In this document: one piece after another, positions 16,240-25,411 of the stretch
Layout of the letters: every line of letters begins with the position of its first letter
How positions within the stretch are numbered: position 1 is the stretch's first letter
NCBI RefSeq assembly: GCF_013342145.1
Contig: NZ_JABUQZ010000002.1
Span: forward strand, 115,539 to 179,538
DNA from: Haloterrigena gelatinilytica
Lineage (GTDB): Archaea; Halobacteriota; Halobacteria; Halobacteriales; Natrialbaceae
DNA: 64,000 nucleotides
Direction: 5' to 3'
Notes under the pieces: generated by a model
What the model was told of the DNA's origin: nothing
The model's database searches: none
Seen by the model: the letters and a program-made list of their open reading frames with translations, nothing else
Program-made: the position numbers and the translations under genes

Positions 16240-17914
16240 CAGTCTCGTCGACCTGCTCCCGCCGCTGTTGATCGTCGCCCCGATCCTCGCGGCGACGCTC
16301 CCGATCGCGCTCGGCCTGCGGTTCGACCGCACCGGGTGGTCCGTCGCCGCGATCACGACGGGCGCGCTGTTCGCCGCCGCCGGTTACCTCGCGAGCGCCG
16401 TCCACGCCGGCGGCAGAGTGACCCACACCCTCGGCGGCTATCCCCGAACCTACGGGATCCAACTCGTCGCCGACCAGTTCTCGATTCTGATCGTCCTGCT
16501 CGTGACTGGGGTGGCCACCGGCGTCCTCGCGTACACGCGACGCGGGGGCCCGCGCGGGAACACGTTCTACACCGCCTACCTGCTGCTGGTCGGCGGACTG
16601 CTCGGCATCTCGCTGACCGGCGACGTCTTCAACCTGTTCGTCTTCCTCGAGATCTCGAGCCTCGCGACCTACGCGCTCGTCGCCAGCGGCGACGGCCCGG
16701 AATCGGCGGTCGCCGCCCTGAAGTATCTCATCCTGGGAACCGTCGCCGCGTCGATGTACCTGATCGGCGTCGCCTTCGTCTTCATGGCGACGGGGACGCT
16801 CAACATGGTCGAGTTGGCCGAGGCGATCCCGAACGCGGAACGCCAGACCCTAATTCAGGCCGGGTTCGCGTTCATCGTGGTCGGCTTCGCGACCAAGGTC
16901 GCCCAGTGGCCGCTGCACACGTGGCAACCGAGCGCCTACGAGCAGGCCCCCGACGGAGCGACGCCGCTGATCGCGGCGCTGGTCTCGACGGCCTCCGCGT
17001 ACGCGTTCGGGCGGCTGATCGTCACCGTCTTCGAGGTCGACTACCTCGCCTCGATGCCGCGGGCGGCCTCGATCGTCCTCACCGTCGGCTGCGTGAGCGT
17101 CCTCGCCGGGACCGTCCTGGCCGTGATCCAGCGCGAGGTCAAGCGGATGCTCGCCTACTCGTCGGTCTCGCAGTTCGGCCTGGTGATCGCCGCCTACGGC
17201 GTCGTCATCGCCGGCGGTTCCGAGACGGCGTTTACCGGCGCCGCGATCCACCTGGTCGGACACGGAATCCTCAAGGCCGGCCTCTTCCTGTCGGCGGCGA
17301 TCGTCGCGACGAGCTACGGCGCCCGCACCGTCGACGAGTACGCCGGCCTCGCCAAGCGGCGGCCGGTCGTCGCCGGCGCCATGGCCGTCCTCCTGTTCGC
17401 GCTGGTCGGCGTCCCGCCGGCCGTCGGCTTCGTCGGCAAGTGGTACATCGCGCTCGGCGCCGTCGAGGCCGAGCTGTGGCCCGTCGCGGCCGTCATCTTC
17501 CTCAGTACAATGCTCACCTTAGCCTACGCCGCCCGCCTGCTCGAGAAAATGTACTTCACGCCGGCCGCCGGGGCCGCGTCCGCCCGCGGCCACGGTCCGA
17601 GTACGGTCGCGACCGACGGCGGTGAGCAATCCGACGGTGAGCGCGGCTCCGACGGCGGCGACGAGAGCGCCGCCGAGGGCCGCGAGGACCGTGCGTCCGA
17701 CGACGGCGCGGTCGAGACCCCGCTCGCGGCGGGCGTCTCGTACGACCCCACCGGCGGACCCGGCCGTGACGGCCCCGGCCGATCGCCGGATCCGGTCTCG
17801 AGCGGGATGGTCGCGGTGGTCGTCGTCGCGGCGCTCGTCGCGGTCGCGCTCGGCTTCGCAGGCGGCGCGTTCGCCGACTTCCTCGAGCCGTTCCTCACGG
17901 AGGTGTTCAACTAA
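16232..17914 (+). CDS. mrpD: Mrp antiporter subunit D (NuoN/L-like)
   Basis: A 560-residue proton-translocating antiporter-like subunit with about 13-14 membrane segments. VFLEISSLATYALVASGDGP holds the conserved buried Glu, and GFATKVAQWPLHTWQPSAYE holds the conserved transmembrane Lys followed by the PLHxW motif. A disordered acidic linker of about 70 residues near position 455-520 precedes the last membrane helix and is a haloarchaeal feature. I chose the ATG at 16232 (overlapping the mrpC stop) over the GTG at 16226. The TAATG overlap at 17914 couples it to the next gene. Confidence 0.9.
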   Translation: MNSSLVDLLPPLLIVAPILAATLPIALGLRFDRTGWSVAAITTGALFAAAGYLASAVHAGGRVTHTLGGYPRTYGIQLVADQFSILIVLLVTGVATGVLAYTRRGGPRGNTFYTAYLLLVGGLLGISLTGDVFNLFVFLEISSLATYALVASGDGPESAVAALKYLILGTVAASMYLIGVAFVFMATGTLNMVELAEAIPNAERQTLIQAGFAFIVVGFATKVAQWPLHTWQPSAYEQAPDGATPLIAALVSTASAYAFGRLIVTVFEVDYLASMPRAASIVLTVGCVSVLAGTVLAVIQREVKRMLAYSSVSQFGLVIAAYGVVIAGGSETAFTGAAIHLVGHGILKAGLFLSAAIVATSYGARTVDEYAGLAKRRPVVAGAMAVLLFALVGVPPAVGFVGKWYIALGAVEAELWPVAAVIFLSTMLTLAYAARLLEKMYFTPAAGAASARGHGPSTVATDGGEQSDGERGSDGGDESAAEGREDRASDDGAVETPLAAGVSYDPTGGPGRDGPGRSPDPVSSGMVAVVVVAALVAVALGFAGGAFADFLEPFLTEVFN

Positions 17915-19887
17915 TGGTTGCAGACCTACGACCGCTCGCCGCCGTGTTGGTGTCGGCGGTCGCGATCGTCCTGATTGTCGCGTCGCATCGCCGTCCGAAT
18001 CTCCGCGAGGGCTGGTCCGTACTGGCCGCGCTCGGCAAGTTCGGAATCGTCGCCAGCATGCTCCCCGCGGTCATGTCCGGCACCGTCTACCGGTGGAGCC
18101 TCTACGAGAGTACGGGACTCCGGTTCCTCCCGGGCGTCGACTTCGCGCTGCGGGCGGATCCGCTGGGAATCCTCTTCGCCTTGCTGGCGAGTTTCCTCTG
18201 GATCTTCACGTCCTTCTACGCGGCGGGCTACATGCGCGGGCTCGACGAGCACGCCCAGACACGCTTCTTCGCCTCGTTCGCGGCGAGCCTCTCGGCCGCG
18301 GTCGGGATCGCCTTCGCGGCGAACCTGGTGACGATCTTCGTCTTCTACGAGTTGCTGTCGCTCGTAACCTACCCGCTGGTCGCACACAACGAGGACGACG
18401 AGGCCCGGATCGCCGGCCGGAAGTACCTCACCTACACGTTCTTCGGCGGCGGGGTCTTCCTGCTGGCCGGGACCGTGATGGTCTACTGGCTGACCGCGTC
18501 GGTCAACGGCGATCCGACGCTGGCCTTCGAGTCCGGCGGGATGGAGGCGCTCGCGACGGCCGCGCAAGCCGAACCCGGCTTCGCGCAGGCCGCGTTCTTC
18601 CTGCTGATCGCCGGCTTCGGCGTCAAGGCGGCGCTGATGCCCCTCCATTCGTGGCTCGCGGACGCGATGGTCGCGCCGACGCCGGTCTCCGGGCTGCTCC
18701 ACGCGGTCGCGGTCGTCAAGTCCGGCGCCTTCGGCGTCGCGCGGGTCATCCTCGACGTCTACGGCCCGGGACTGATCCACGACCTGCCCCTCGACGTTCC
18801 GGGGATCGGCGAGGTCGGGCTCAACATCCCCGTCGCGATCGTCGCCGCGTTCACGCTGACCGCGGCCTCTATCATCGCGATGCGCAAGGACCACCTCAAG
18901 CGCCGGCTGGCGTACTCGACGACCGCACAGCTGTCCTACATCGTGCTCGGGCTCTCGATGTTACACCCCTACGCGATGGTCGGCGCCTTGTTCCACATCC
19001 CCGCCCACGCGTTCGCGAAGCTCACCCTGTTCTTCTGTGCGGGGGCGATCCACGTCGAGACGCACACCGACTACATCAGCGACATGGCCGGGATCGGTAA
19101 GCGGATGCCGCTAACGCTGTCGGCGTTCACGATCGGCGCGGCCGGGATGGCCGGCCTGCCGCCGATCGCCGGCTTCGTCAGCAAGTTCTACATGCTGATC
19201 GGCTCCGGCTACATGGGCGGCGAGTACTGGATCTTCGCCGGCACGCTGCTCCTCTCGGGCGTGCTCAACATCGCCTACTTCTGGCCGGTCGTCTACACGG
19301 CCTTCTTCGAGAGCGAGGACCGCCACGACGCCAAACCGGTCCTCGAGTTCCCGCGCGGCGGGATCTTCGAGTCCTATGGCGCCGGCGCCGAGGGACAGAA
19401 GGAACACGTCGCCGCGGACGGCGGCTCCTCGTCGGCCGATCGCTCCGGGTCGAAATCCGAGTCCGAATCGGACGCCGCGGAATCGAATCCGGCCCCGGCG
19501 GGAACGGACGACTCGGACGCCACGGACGCCGACGTCGAAGACGACGATTACGACTACGCCGTCGATAGGTACCCGAGCGACGCCGACGTTCCGGCGGGAG
19601 ATCACGTCAGCGCCGTCGACCACCACGGCGACCACGACGACCACCTCACCGGCGGGCCGCCGGCCGGCGGCTGGCCGCGTCACTCGCCCCTCGGCGAGAG
19701 CACGTGGCTCATGCTGGCGCCGATCGCGATCATCGCGACCGGCGCGGTCGTCCTCGGCGTCGTCCCCGACCACGCCGTCTTCCTCGACCTGATCACGCAC
19801 ATCGTGGAGGGCGTCTTCGGCGTCGACTCCTTCGACCAACTGCAGGGCCTGTCCCTCGAGGAGGCCCTGGAGGTGATGTCCGAATGA
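17914..19887 (+). CDS. second MrpD/NuoL-like antiporter subunit
   Basis: A 657-residue antiporter-like subunit. IFVFYELLSLVTYPLVAHNE holds the conserved Glu, GFGVKAALMPLHSWLADAMV the conserved Lys and PLHxW motif, and VSGLLHAVAVVKSGAFG the next helix with its Lys. These motifs are intact, so it should transport protons. About 120 residues of acidic, His-containing linker (residues about 490-600) precede the last membrane helix. It probably fills the role of the N-terminal NuoL-like half of bacterial MrpA, which is split in this operon. Confidence 0.88.
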   Translation: MVADLRPLAAVLVSAVAIVLIVASHRRPNLREGWSVLAALGKFGIVASMLPAVMSGTVYRWSLYESTGLRFLPGVDFALRADPLGILFALLASFLWIFTSFYAAGYMRGLDEHAQTRFFASFAASLSAAVGIAFAANLVTIFVFYELLSLVTYPLVAHNEDDEARIAGRKYLTYTFFGGGVFLLAGTVMVYWLTASVNGDPTLAFESGGMEALATAAQAEPGFAQAAFFLLIAGFGVKAALMPLHSWLADAMVAPTPVSGLLHAVAVVKSGAFGVARVILDVYGPGLIHDLPLDVPGIGEVGLNIPVAIVAAFTLTAASIIAMRKDHLKRRLAYSTTAQLSYIVLGLSMLHPYAMVGALFHIPAHAFAKLTLFFCAGAIHVETHTDYISDMAGIGKRMPLTLSAFTIGAAGMAGLPPIAGFVSKFYMLIGSGYMGGEYWIFAGTLLLSGVLNIAYFWPVVYTAFFESEDRHDAKPVLEFPRGGIFESYGAGAEGQKEHVAADGGSSSADRSGSKSESESDAAESNPAPAGTDDSDATDADVEDDDYDYAVDRYPSDADVPAGDHVSAVDHHGDHDDHLTGGPPAGGWPRHSPLGESTWLMLAPIAIIATGAVVLGVVPDHAVFLDLITHIVEGVFGVDSFDQLQGLSLEEALEVMSE

Positions 19888-21740
19888 TCGAAAGCGATCT
19901 CCTGACGATGGCCTACCCGCCGCTGCTGGTGTTCGCGGCGGCGCTGCTCGTGCTCGTACTGCCCCGGATCGCCGGCTTCGCCGCCGGCGCGCTGAGCCTC
20001 GCGGGCGTGTTGGCGATCTCGGTGTACGCGCCCGGCGGCGAGTACCTGACGGGCACCTTCCTCGGGTTCGACGTCGTCGCCTTCCACGTCGACGGCTTCT
20101 CCCAGATGATCGGGATCGGGCTGGGCTTCCTCGGGATCTGTTCGGTCATCTACGCCTACTCGAGCGGCGCCAGTCGCGAGCTCGTCGCGATCGCACTGAC
20201 GTACGTCGCCTCCTCGCTGGGGGCCGCGTTCGCGGGCGACTGGCTCGTGCTCGTGTTCATGTGGGAGCTGATGGCCGTCACGAGCACGCTGGTCGTCTGG
20301 CACTACGGCGGCGACGCCGTCCGGGCCGGCTTCCGCTACGCGCTCTTTCACGGCACCGGCGGCGTGATCGTGCTGCTGGCCGTCGCCGCCCACTACGTCG
20401 AGGCCGGGACGTTCGTCTACGACGGCACCGGGATCGCGTCCGGACTGCCGGCGATGCTCGCGGTGCTCGGCATGGGCGTCAACGTCGGCTTCATCGGCCT
20501 CCACACGTGGCTGCCCGACACCTACCCCCGACCGCACTTCGCGGCGTCGGTGTTCCTCTCGGTCTACACCACGAAGACGAGCGCCTTCGTCCTCTACCGG
20601 GCGTTCCCCATCGGCGCCGAGAGCGATCTCGGGATCTACATCGCGTACATGGGCGGGCTGATGTCCGTCTACGGGGCGACGTTCGCCCTGTTGCAACACG
20701 ACATGCGGGCGCTGCTGTCCTACCACATCCAGGCCCAGTTGGGCTACATCGTCGCCGGGATCGGGATGGGCGCCTGGATGGTCGAAACCGAGATCGCCAC
20801 CGCCGGGGCGATGAGCCACCTGTTCAACAACATCCTGTTCAAGAGCCTGCTGTTCATGGCCGTCGGCGTCGTCATCTTCCGGACCGGCGAGGAGGACCTC
20901 TACAAACTCGGCGGGCTCTGGCGCGAGATGCCCCTGACGGCGATCGGATTCGCCCTCGGCGCGCTCTCGATCACCGCGATCCCCGGCTTCAACGGCTACA
21001 TCAGCAAGGGGATGCTCTTCGACGCGGCCGACCCGCACTACTACGGGGTCCACGAGTTCGAGGCGCTGTACTGGCTGCTCTGGCTCGGCGCGATCGGGAC
21101 GCTCCTGTCGTTCATCAAACTCGGCTACTACGTCTTCCTCCACGGCGAGAGCGACATCTCGGTGCCCGACGCCAAGCCCGGCCAGACGATCGCCATGCTC
21201 GGGCTGGGCGGCGCCTGTCTCCTCTTCGGCGTCTGGTGGCAGGGGCTGGCCGACCTCGCGCCGACGATCCACGTCCACGGCGGCCACTACGAATTCGCCT
21301 ACCCCGGCGGCGGCGAGAGCGAACTCCACCCCTACAGCCCGAGTCACCTCGAGACGGCGGGGATCCTGACGGCGGTCGCGCTCGTCACCTTCGCCGTCGT
21401 CCGCAAGCCCCTCTCGAAGCTCGATCTGGGCGATCCGGCCCGGGTCGTCTTCCCCGCGGGCTACTACGTCGGTCGGTGGTCGATGCTCGCGACGACCGAA
21501 CTCTACCGGATCGTCGACGCCGCGGCCGTCGGCCTCGTCAAGCGCTGCTACTGGATCGGTAACAACCCCGTGCTGGCCGTCGACGCGGCCGCCCGTCGCC
21601 TTCCCGGTGTCGACGTCGAGGACCGCCAGCCGACCGACGGCGGGCGGCCGTCGACGATCCACCTCCGGGCGAGCATCGGGACCACCGTCCTCCTGCTGAC
21701 CGTCGTGCTGACGGTGGTCCTCCTGGTGCTCCTCGGCTGA
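19884..21740 (+). CDS. third MrpD/NuoL-like subunit, atypical
   Basis: A 618-residue membrane protein starting at the ATG that overlaps the previous stop (ATGA). VFMWELMAVTSTLVVWHYGG keeps the conserved Glu, and GVNVGFIGLHTWLPDTYPRP corresponds to the GVKAAxxPLHxWLP motif of its paralogues but has Asn in place of the transmembrane Lys. VFLSVYTTKTSAFVLYRAFP keeps a Lys in the next helix, and SHLFNNILFKSLLFM a later one. It is the last gene of the operon; a poorly conserved C-terminal domain and final helix follow. Confidence 0.87.
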   Translation: MIESDLLTMAYPPLLVFAAALLVLVLPRIAGFAAGALSLAGVLAISVYAPGGEYLTGTFLGFDVVAFHVDGFSQMIGIGLGFLGICSVIYAYSSGASRELVAIALTYVASSLGAAFAGDWLVLVFMWELMAVTSTLVVWHYGGDAVRAGFRYALFHGTGGVIVLLAVAAHYVEAGTFVYDGTGIASGLPAMLAVLGMGVNVGFIGLHTWLPDTYPRPHFAASVFLSVYTTKTSAFVLYRAFPIGAESDLGIYIAYMGGLMSVYGATFALLQHDMRALLSYHIQAQLGYIVAGIGMGAWMVETEIATAGAMSHLFNNILFKSLLFMAVGVVIFRTGEEDLYKLGGLWREMPLTAIGFALGALSITAIPGFNGYISKGMLFDAADPHYYGVHEFEALYWLLWLGAIGTLLSFIKLGYYVFLHGESDISVPDAKPGQTIAMLGLGGACLLFGVWWQGLADLAPTIHVHGGHYEFAYPGGGESELHPYSPSHLETAGILTAVALVTFAVVRKPLSKLDLGDPARVVFPAGYYVGRWSMLATTELYRIVDAAAVGLVKRCYWIGNNPVLAVDAAARRLPGVDVEDRQPTDGGRPSTIHLRASIGTTVLLLTVVLTVVLLVLLG

Positions 21741-21790
21741 GGCACCGCAGCTACCGCTCCGTTCTCGAGAGAGAAGTCAATACAGTCGAG

Positions 21791-22960
21791 TCAGTTATTT
21801 TCCGACCGCTCGTCTCCTTCGCTCGAGTCGATCGGATCGACGTCGATCACGACCGGCTGCTCTTCCGGAACGGCGATCGCCTGCTCGAGCACCGACGCGC
21901 GAAGCGCGGGTTTCGCGTCGGTCGCCTCGCGCCGGTAGTCGGCGTCCTCGCCGTCGCCGGTGCCGGTGCCGCGGACGCCCCGCGGGGTCAGGTAGTCGCC
22001 GTCGACGTCGACGTCGGCGGCTTCGCAGAGGCGTTTGAGCACCGACCGGGCGCCCTCGGTCGTGATCGCCGGCGGGGCGATCGCCCGCTCGCGGGCGAGT
22101 TGCGTCGCCGTTCGCTCGTCGAGCAGCGACTCGATCCGGGCCTCGTCGCGGCCGCGCTCGGCCAGCACCTCCCTGACCCGCCGAGCGATCGAGGGCGCGT
22201 GGCGGGTCGGGAACAGCGGCCAGTCGTTCGAGGGCGGATCGAGGACGACCCGGTACCGGCGCAGCGGCGTCCGGGCCGGCGCCGGCAGCGGCACGTCCTC
22301 TAACCGCTGGGACTTGCCCAGCACGCGGATCGTCCCGGTGTAGAAGTCGACGTCGTCCCAGGTGGCGCCGGTGCGTCGCTCGTCGTCCGGGACCCGAAAC
22401 AGTTCGGAGCCCCGGACGCCCGAGTGGGCGAGCACGGCGACCATCGCGTACTCCCGGAGCCGATTCCGGCGCTCGTCGCGGTCGACCCCGTCCGCCGCGG
22501 CCTCGAGGGCCCGCTCGCGGACGTGGGTCTCGAGGCGGCGGCGCTGGTCGGCCGTCCAGAACTCGCTGTCGGGTCGCTCCTCGGCGGTCGGCAGGGCGGA
22601 TTCGGCCGCATCGGTCGCGGCCGGGTTCGTCTCCAAGATCCCGCCGCGGACGCACCACGAGAGAAAGGCCCGGACGACCGCGTAGTAGGTCCCGGCCGTG
22701 GAGGCGGCGTACTCGCCGCGGTCGGCTCGAGCCCGCAACTCGTCCGCGTACGATCGCATGTGCTCGACCTCGAGGGCGAACAGCGAGCGGACGCCGTGTT
22801 CGCCCTCGAGCCAGTCGGTCCAGCGGCGCAGGATCGATTCGGCGTTCGAGGCGTAGGTGCCGGCGCCCGGGCCGTCCGGGTCGCCGACCGCCTTCCGCTG
22901 GAGGTAGGCGTCGACCGCGTCGACGACGGTGACGTCGGCGTCGGAATCGGAGTCGGTCAC
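21791..22960 (-). CDS. tyrosine-recombinase-like protein lacking the catalytic tyrosine
   Basis: A 389-residue integrase-family protein: N-terminal core-binding (SAM-like) domain at about 10-120 with TAGTYYAVVRAFLSWCVRGG, then a catalytic-like domain with the first Arg in AHSGVRGSELFRVP (R183). Beyond LTPRGVRGTG (324-333) the sequence diverges: the LRH motif reads LRA and no Tyr is present where the related protein at 25412-26572 has EMYSHI. Cleavage activity is therefore unlikely. It may be a decaying recombinase or a DNA-binding derivative. It is convergent with the Mrp operon. Confidence 0.8.
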   Translation of the reverse strand: MTDSDSDADVTVVDAVDAYLQRKAVGDPDGPGAGTYASNAESILRRWTDWLEGEHGVRSLFALEVEHMRSYADELRARADRGEYAASTAGTYYAVVRAFLSWCVRGGILETNPAATDAAESALPTAEERPDSEFWTADQRRRLETHVRERALEAAADGVDRDERRNRLREYAMVAVLAHSGVRGSELFRVPDDERRTGATWDDVDFYTGTIRVLGKSQRLEDVPLPAPARTPLRRYRVVLDPPSNDWPLFPTRHAPSIARRVREVLAERGRDEARIESLLDERTATQLARERAIAPPAITTEGARSVLKRLCEAADVDVDGDYLTPRGVRGTGTGDGEDADYRREATDAKPALRASVLEQAIAVPEEQPVVIDVDPIDSSEGDERSENN

Positions 22961-23084
22961 GACTCGATCACCCGCAGCACCCGCCTCGTGAGATCGCCGC
23001 CGCTGATCATCTACTCGTACGATACTGCGCCAGCGTCCTAAATCTGTGTTTCGGTCGCACGGGGTCGACCGATGTCCGTCGCCG

Positions 23085-24167
23085 TCAGTTGGTCGCGCCG
23101 AAGCGACGCACGTCGGCGTAGTCGCTGATCAGCCCGTCGACGCCGGCCGCCGCCAACTGTTCGGCCTGGTACCAGGTCTCGAGGGTGAAGACGTTCACGT
23201 CCCGCCCCTCCTCGTGGGCGACCGCGAGGAGGTCGATCTCGTCCCAGCCGGCGTCCGCCGCGTAGTGCTGGTCGGCGTAGAACGGCGTCCCGCGGATCAT
23301 GTCGTACGGCGGATGGACCGCCTCGGCCTCGTACCGGCGGGCGACTTCGACGCCGGCCTCGACGGAGTCCCAGAGCAGCGGCGCGACCGGGTAGTCCGAC
23401 GCCTCGCGGGTCGTCGCCAGCGCGGCCTCGTAGAACGACGAGAAGAGGTACTCGTGGTCGAAGTCGTCGACGACCGCGAGCACGTCGGCGACGAACGGCT
23501 GCCAGATCTCTTTCTGCGTCGCGAGCTCCTCGCTCGAGAGCGACTCGGCGAATCGGACGTCGAACGAGCCCGGGTTCTTCAGTTCGACGTTGACGCCGAC
23601 GTGGGACGGGATCGCCGCGAGGGTCTCGCGCAGTCGGGGGACGGTCTCGCCGCTCTCGAGGACCTCGGCGCTCGTGACGGTCTCGGTGTCGGTCTCCCAG
23701 ACGACGCCCTCGGTGTCGGTCAGTCCGCGCTCGCCGCCGTCGCGCTCGGCGAGCCGGTCGTCGTGGAAGACGACGACGTCGTCGTCGGCGGTCGGCACGA
23801 CGTCGATTTCGATCATGTCCGCGCCGCGGGACGGCGCGTACGGCGACTGGATGCCGCGGGCCGACGCCTCGACGGCGCCGACGGTGTTCTCGGGGTAGAG
23901 GCCGGCGAATCCGCGGTGGGCGATCAGCTCCGGCTCGTCGGTTCGATCGGTGAACCCGCGTTCGCGCGATCGGTTGCGCCCTCGATTGTCGGCGCCGGCG
24001 GGCCGATCGCGATCGCCGTCGTTCCCGCGGCCGCGGTCGGCACTCGCGGCGCCGACCATGCCGGTCGCCGTCGCTCCCGCGGCGGCGATAAACGATCGTC
24101 GTCGGAGCGCGGAGCTCGAGGTGTCTGGGTGGCCGGTTCGTCTCTCGTCGCCGTTGGTATCGGACAT
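23085..24167 (-). CDS. secreted glycerophosphodiester phosphodiesterase
   Basis: Hydrolyses glycerophosphodiesters to glycerol phosphate and an alcohol. The 360-residue protein starts with a twin-arginine signal (LRRRSFIAAAGATATGMVGA, residues 21-40), so it is exported folded. The GDPD barrel follows: LIAHRGFAGLYPENT with the catalytic His (H84), MIEIDVVPTADDDVVVFHDD with the second His (H135), VNVELKNPG, and FTLETWYQAEQLAAAGVDGL near the end. The ATG at 24167 gives the correct signal; the longer frame is AT-rich promoter DNA. It is divergent from the lipoprotein gene. Confidence 0.9.
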   Translation of the reverse strand: MSDTNGDERRTGHPDTSSSALRRRSFIAAAGATATGMVGAASADRGRGNDGDRDRPAGADNRGRNRSRERGFTDRTDEPELIAHRGFAGLYPENTVGAVEASARGIQSPYAPSRGADMIEIDVVPTADDDVVVFHDDRLAERDGGERGLTDTEGVVWETDTETVTSAEVLESGETVPRLRETLAAIPSHVGVNVELKNPGSFDVRFAESLSSEELATQKEIWQPFVADVLAVVDDFDHEYLFSSFYEAALATTREASDYPVAPLLWDSVEAGVEVARRYEAEAVHPPYDMIRGTPFYADQHYAADAGWDEIDLLAVAHEEGRDVNVFTLETWYQAEQLAAAGVDGLISDYADVRRFGATN

Positions 24168-24380
24168 CCGTACGATGGCGGACCCGAAATACGAATAATA
24201 GATCTTATATTTCTGATTTATACGAAACCGTGACGGTATCCGTGTCAACGTCGCGCACTGGGCAGTCGGGAAGGACTATAATCAGCTACGGGGCGAGCCG
24301 CGGATCGACCGGATTCGACGACTGATCGGTGCGGCTGACTGTCAGTTCGGCGGAACGGTCTCCGCGGGTGACTATCGGCA

Positions 24381-24388
24381 TTATATCT
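24381..24388 (+). promoter_or_regulatory. TATA box of the lipoprotein gene
   Basis: TTATATCT centred about 25 bases before the ATG at 24410, predicting a leaderless transcript. Confidence 0.55.
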
Positions 24389-24409
24389 GGCGATGAAGTA
24401 CGTCGAACT

Positions 24410-25240
24410 ATGACTCCCACGACGTCACGACGGTCGATCCTGGCCGGGATCGCTGTCGGGACCGTCGCAGGGGTGGCCGGTTGTCTCGCGGACGGCCGCG
24501 ACGTCGAGGAATCGGTCACCGAACGGCGTTCCGCGGCCGACCTCTCCGCGGTGGCCGTCTCGACGGCGATCGGCGACGTTACCGTTCGGCCGACGTCTCG
24601 AGACGAGGTCGTCGTCGACGGCCGGAAGGCCGCCGTCAGCCCGGACGACCTCGAGACGATCGGGCTCGAGACGACCACCGACGGCGACTGCCTCGAGCTG
24701 GCGGTCGAGCGGGACGAGTCGCGGACGCTCTTCGGTCTCCGACCCCTTCCGGTTCTCGACCTCTCCATCGCCGTTCCCGAGCGCCTCGCGGTTCAGAGCG
24801 TCGATACGAAGACGGGCGAAATCGACGTCAGCGACGTCCGCGGCGATCTCGTCGCGGTCACGGAAACCGGAGACGTCCGCGCCGAAGCCGTCGACGGAAC
24901 CGTCTCCGCGACGACCGAGGCCGGAGCGCTCGATCTCGTCGATCCGACGTCGATCGAGCGCCTCGAGACCGACTCCGGCGACGTCACGGCGACGCTGCCG
25001 GATATCGAGCGGGACGCGACGATCGAGACGTCGTCCGGCGACGTCGAACTGCGTCTCCCCGACGAACTCGATCTGACGCTCGACATCACGACCGACTCGG
25101 GCGAGATCACCGTCTCCGACGTTGGGGCGCTGCCGGAGATGGCCGGCGATTCGCTGATCGAGGCCGTCGTCGGGCAGGGAACGCACCGACTCGAGGTACG
25201 GACGGAGACGGGCGACGTGACGGTGACCGGGAGGGAGTAA
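24410..25240 (+). CDS. Tat lipoprotein with DUF4097-like adhesin/beta-helix repeats
   Basis: A 276-residue exported protein. The N-terminus has a twin-arginine motif (SRRSILAG) and a lipobox ending GVAGC (C25), so it is probably membrane-anchored by lipid on the outside. The rest is built of short beta-strand repeats of the DUF4097 type: TKTGEIDVSDVRGD, TETGDVRAEAVDG, TDSGDVTATL, TSSGDVELRLPDEL, TDSGEITVSDVG, TETGDVTVTG. The S/TGD-V repeats form a right-handed beta-solenoid in this family. The function is unknown. A trailing 170-base gap separates it from the integrase gene. Confidence 0.82.
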   Translation: MTPTTSRRSILAGIAVGTVAGVAGCLADGRDVEESVTERRSAADLSAVAVSTAIGDVTVRPTSRDEVVVDGRKAAVSPDDLETIGLETTTDGDCLELAVERDESRTLFGLRPLPVLDLSIAVPERLAVQSVDTKTGEIDVSDVRGDLVAVTETGDVRAEAVDGTVSATTEAGALDLVDPTSIERLETDSGDVTATLPDIERDATIETSSGDVELRLPDELDLTLDITTDSGEITVSDVGALPEMAGDSLIEAVVGQGTHRLEVRTETGDVTVTGRE

Positions 25241-25411
25241 TCGATATAGCGGTATGGGATTCATCGAACCGACGTCTGATCGATATACCGGCGAAGAACG
25301 TCTGAGGTGGATGAATACTAGAGTTTGGCCGATACAGAGTCCCCACTTTGGATTAGGCCAGTAATCACAAGTATCCTTATTGTTCGGTCCGCCGTACGGT
25401 GGTCGTAGTTG

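Noticed and set aside
19680..21662. A 660-codon open frame antisense to the last Mrp gene
   Set aside because: It mirrors a strongly coding gene in GC-rich DNA, with Asp/Arg-rich composition and no domain; such long shadow frames occur opposite most genes here.
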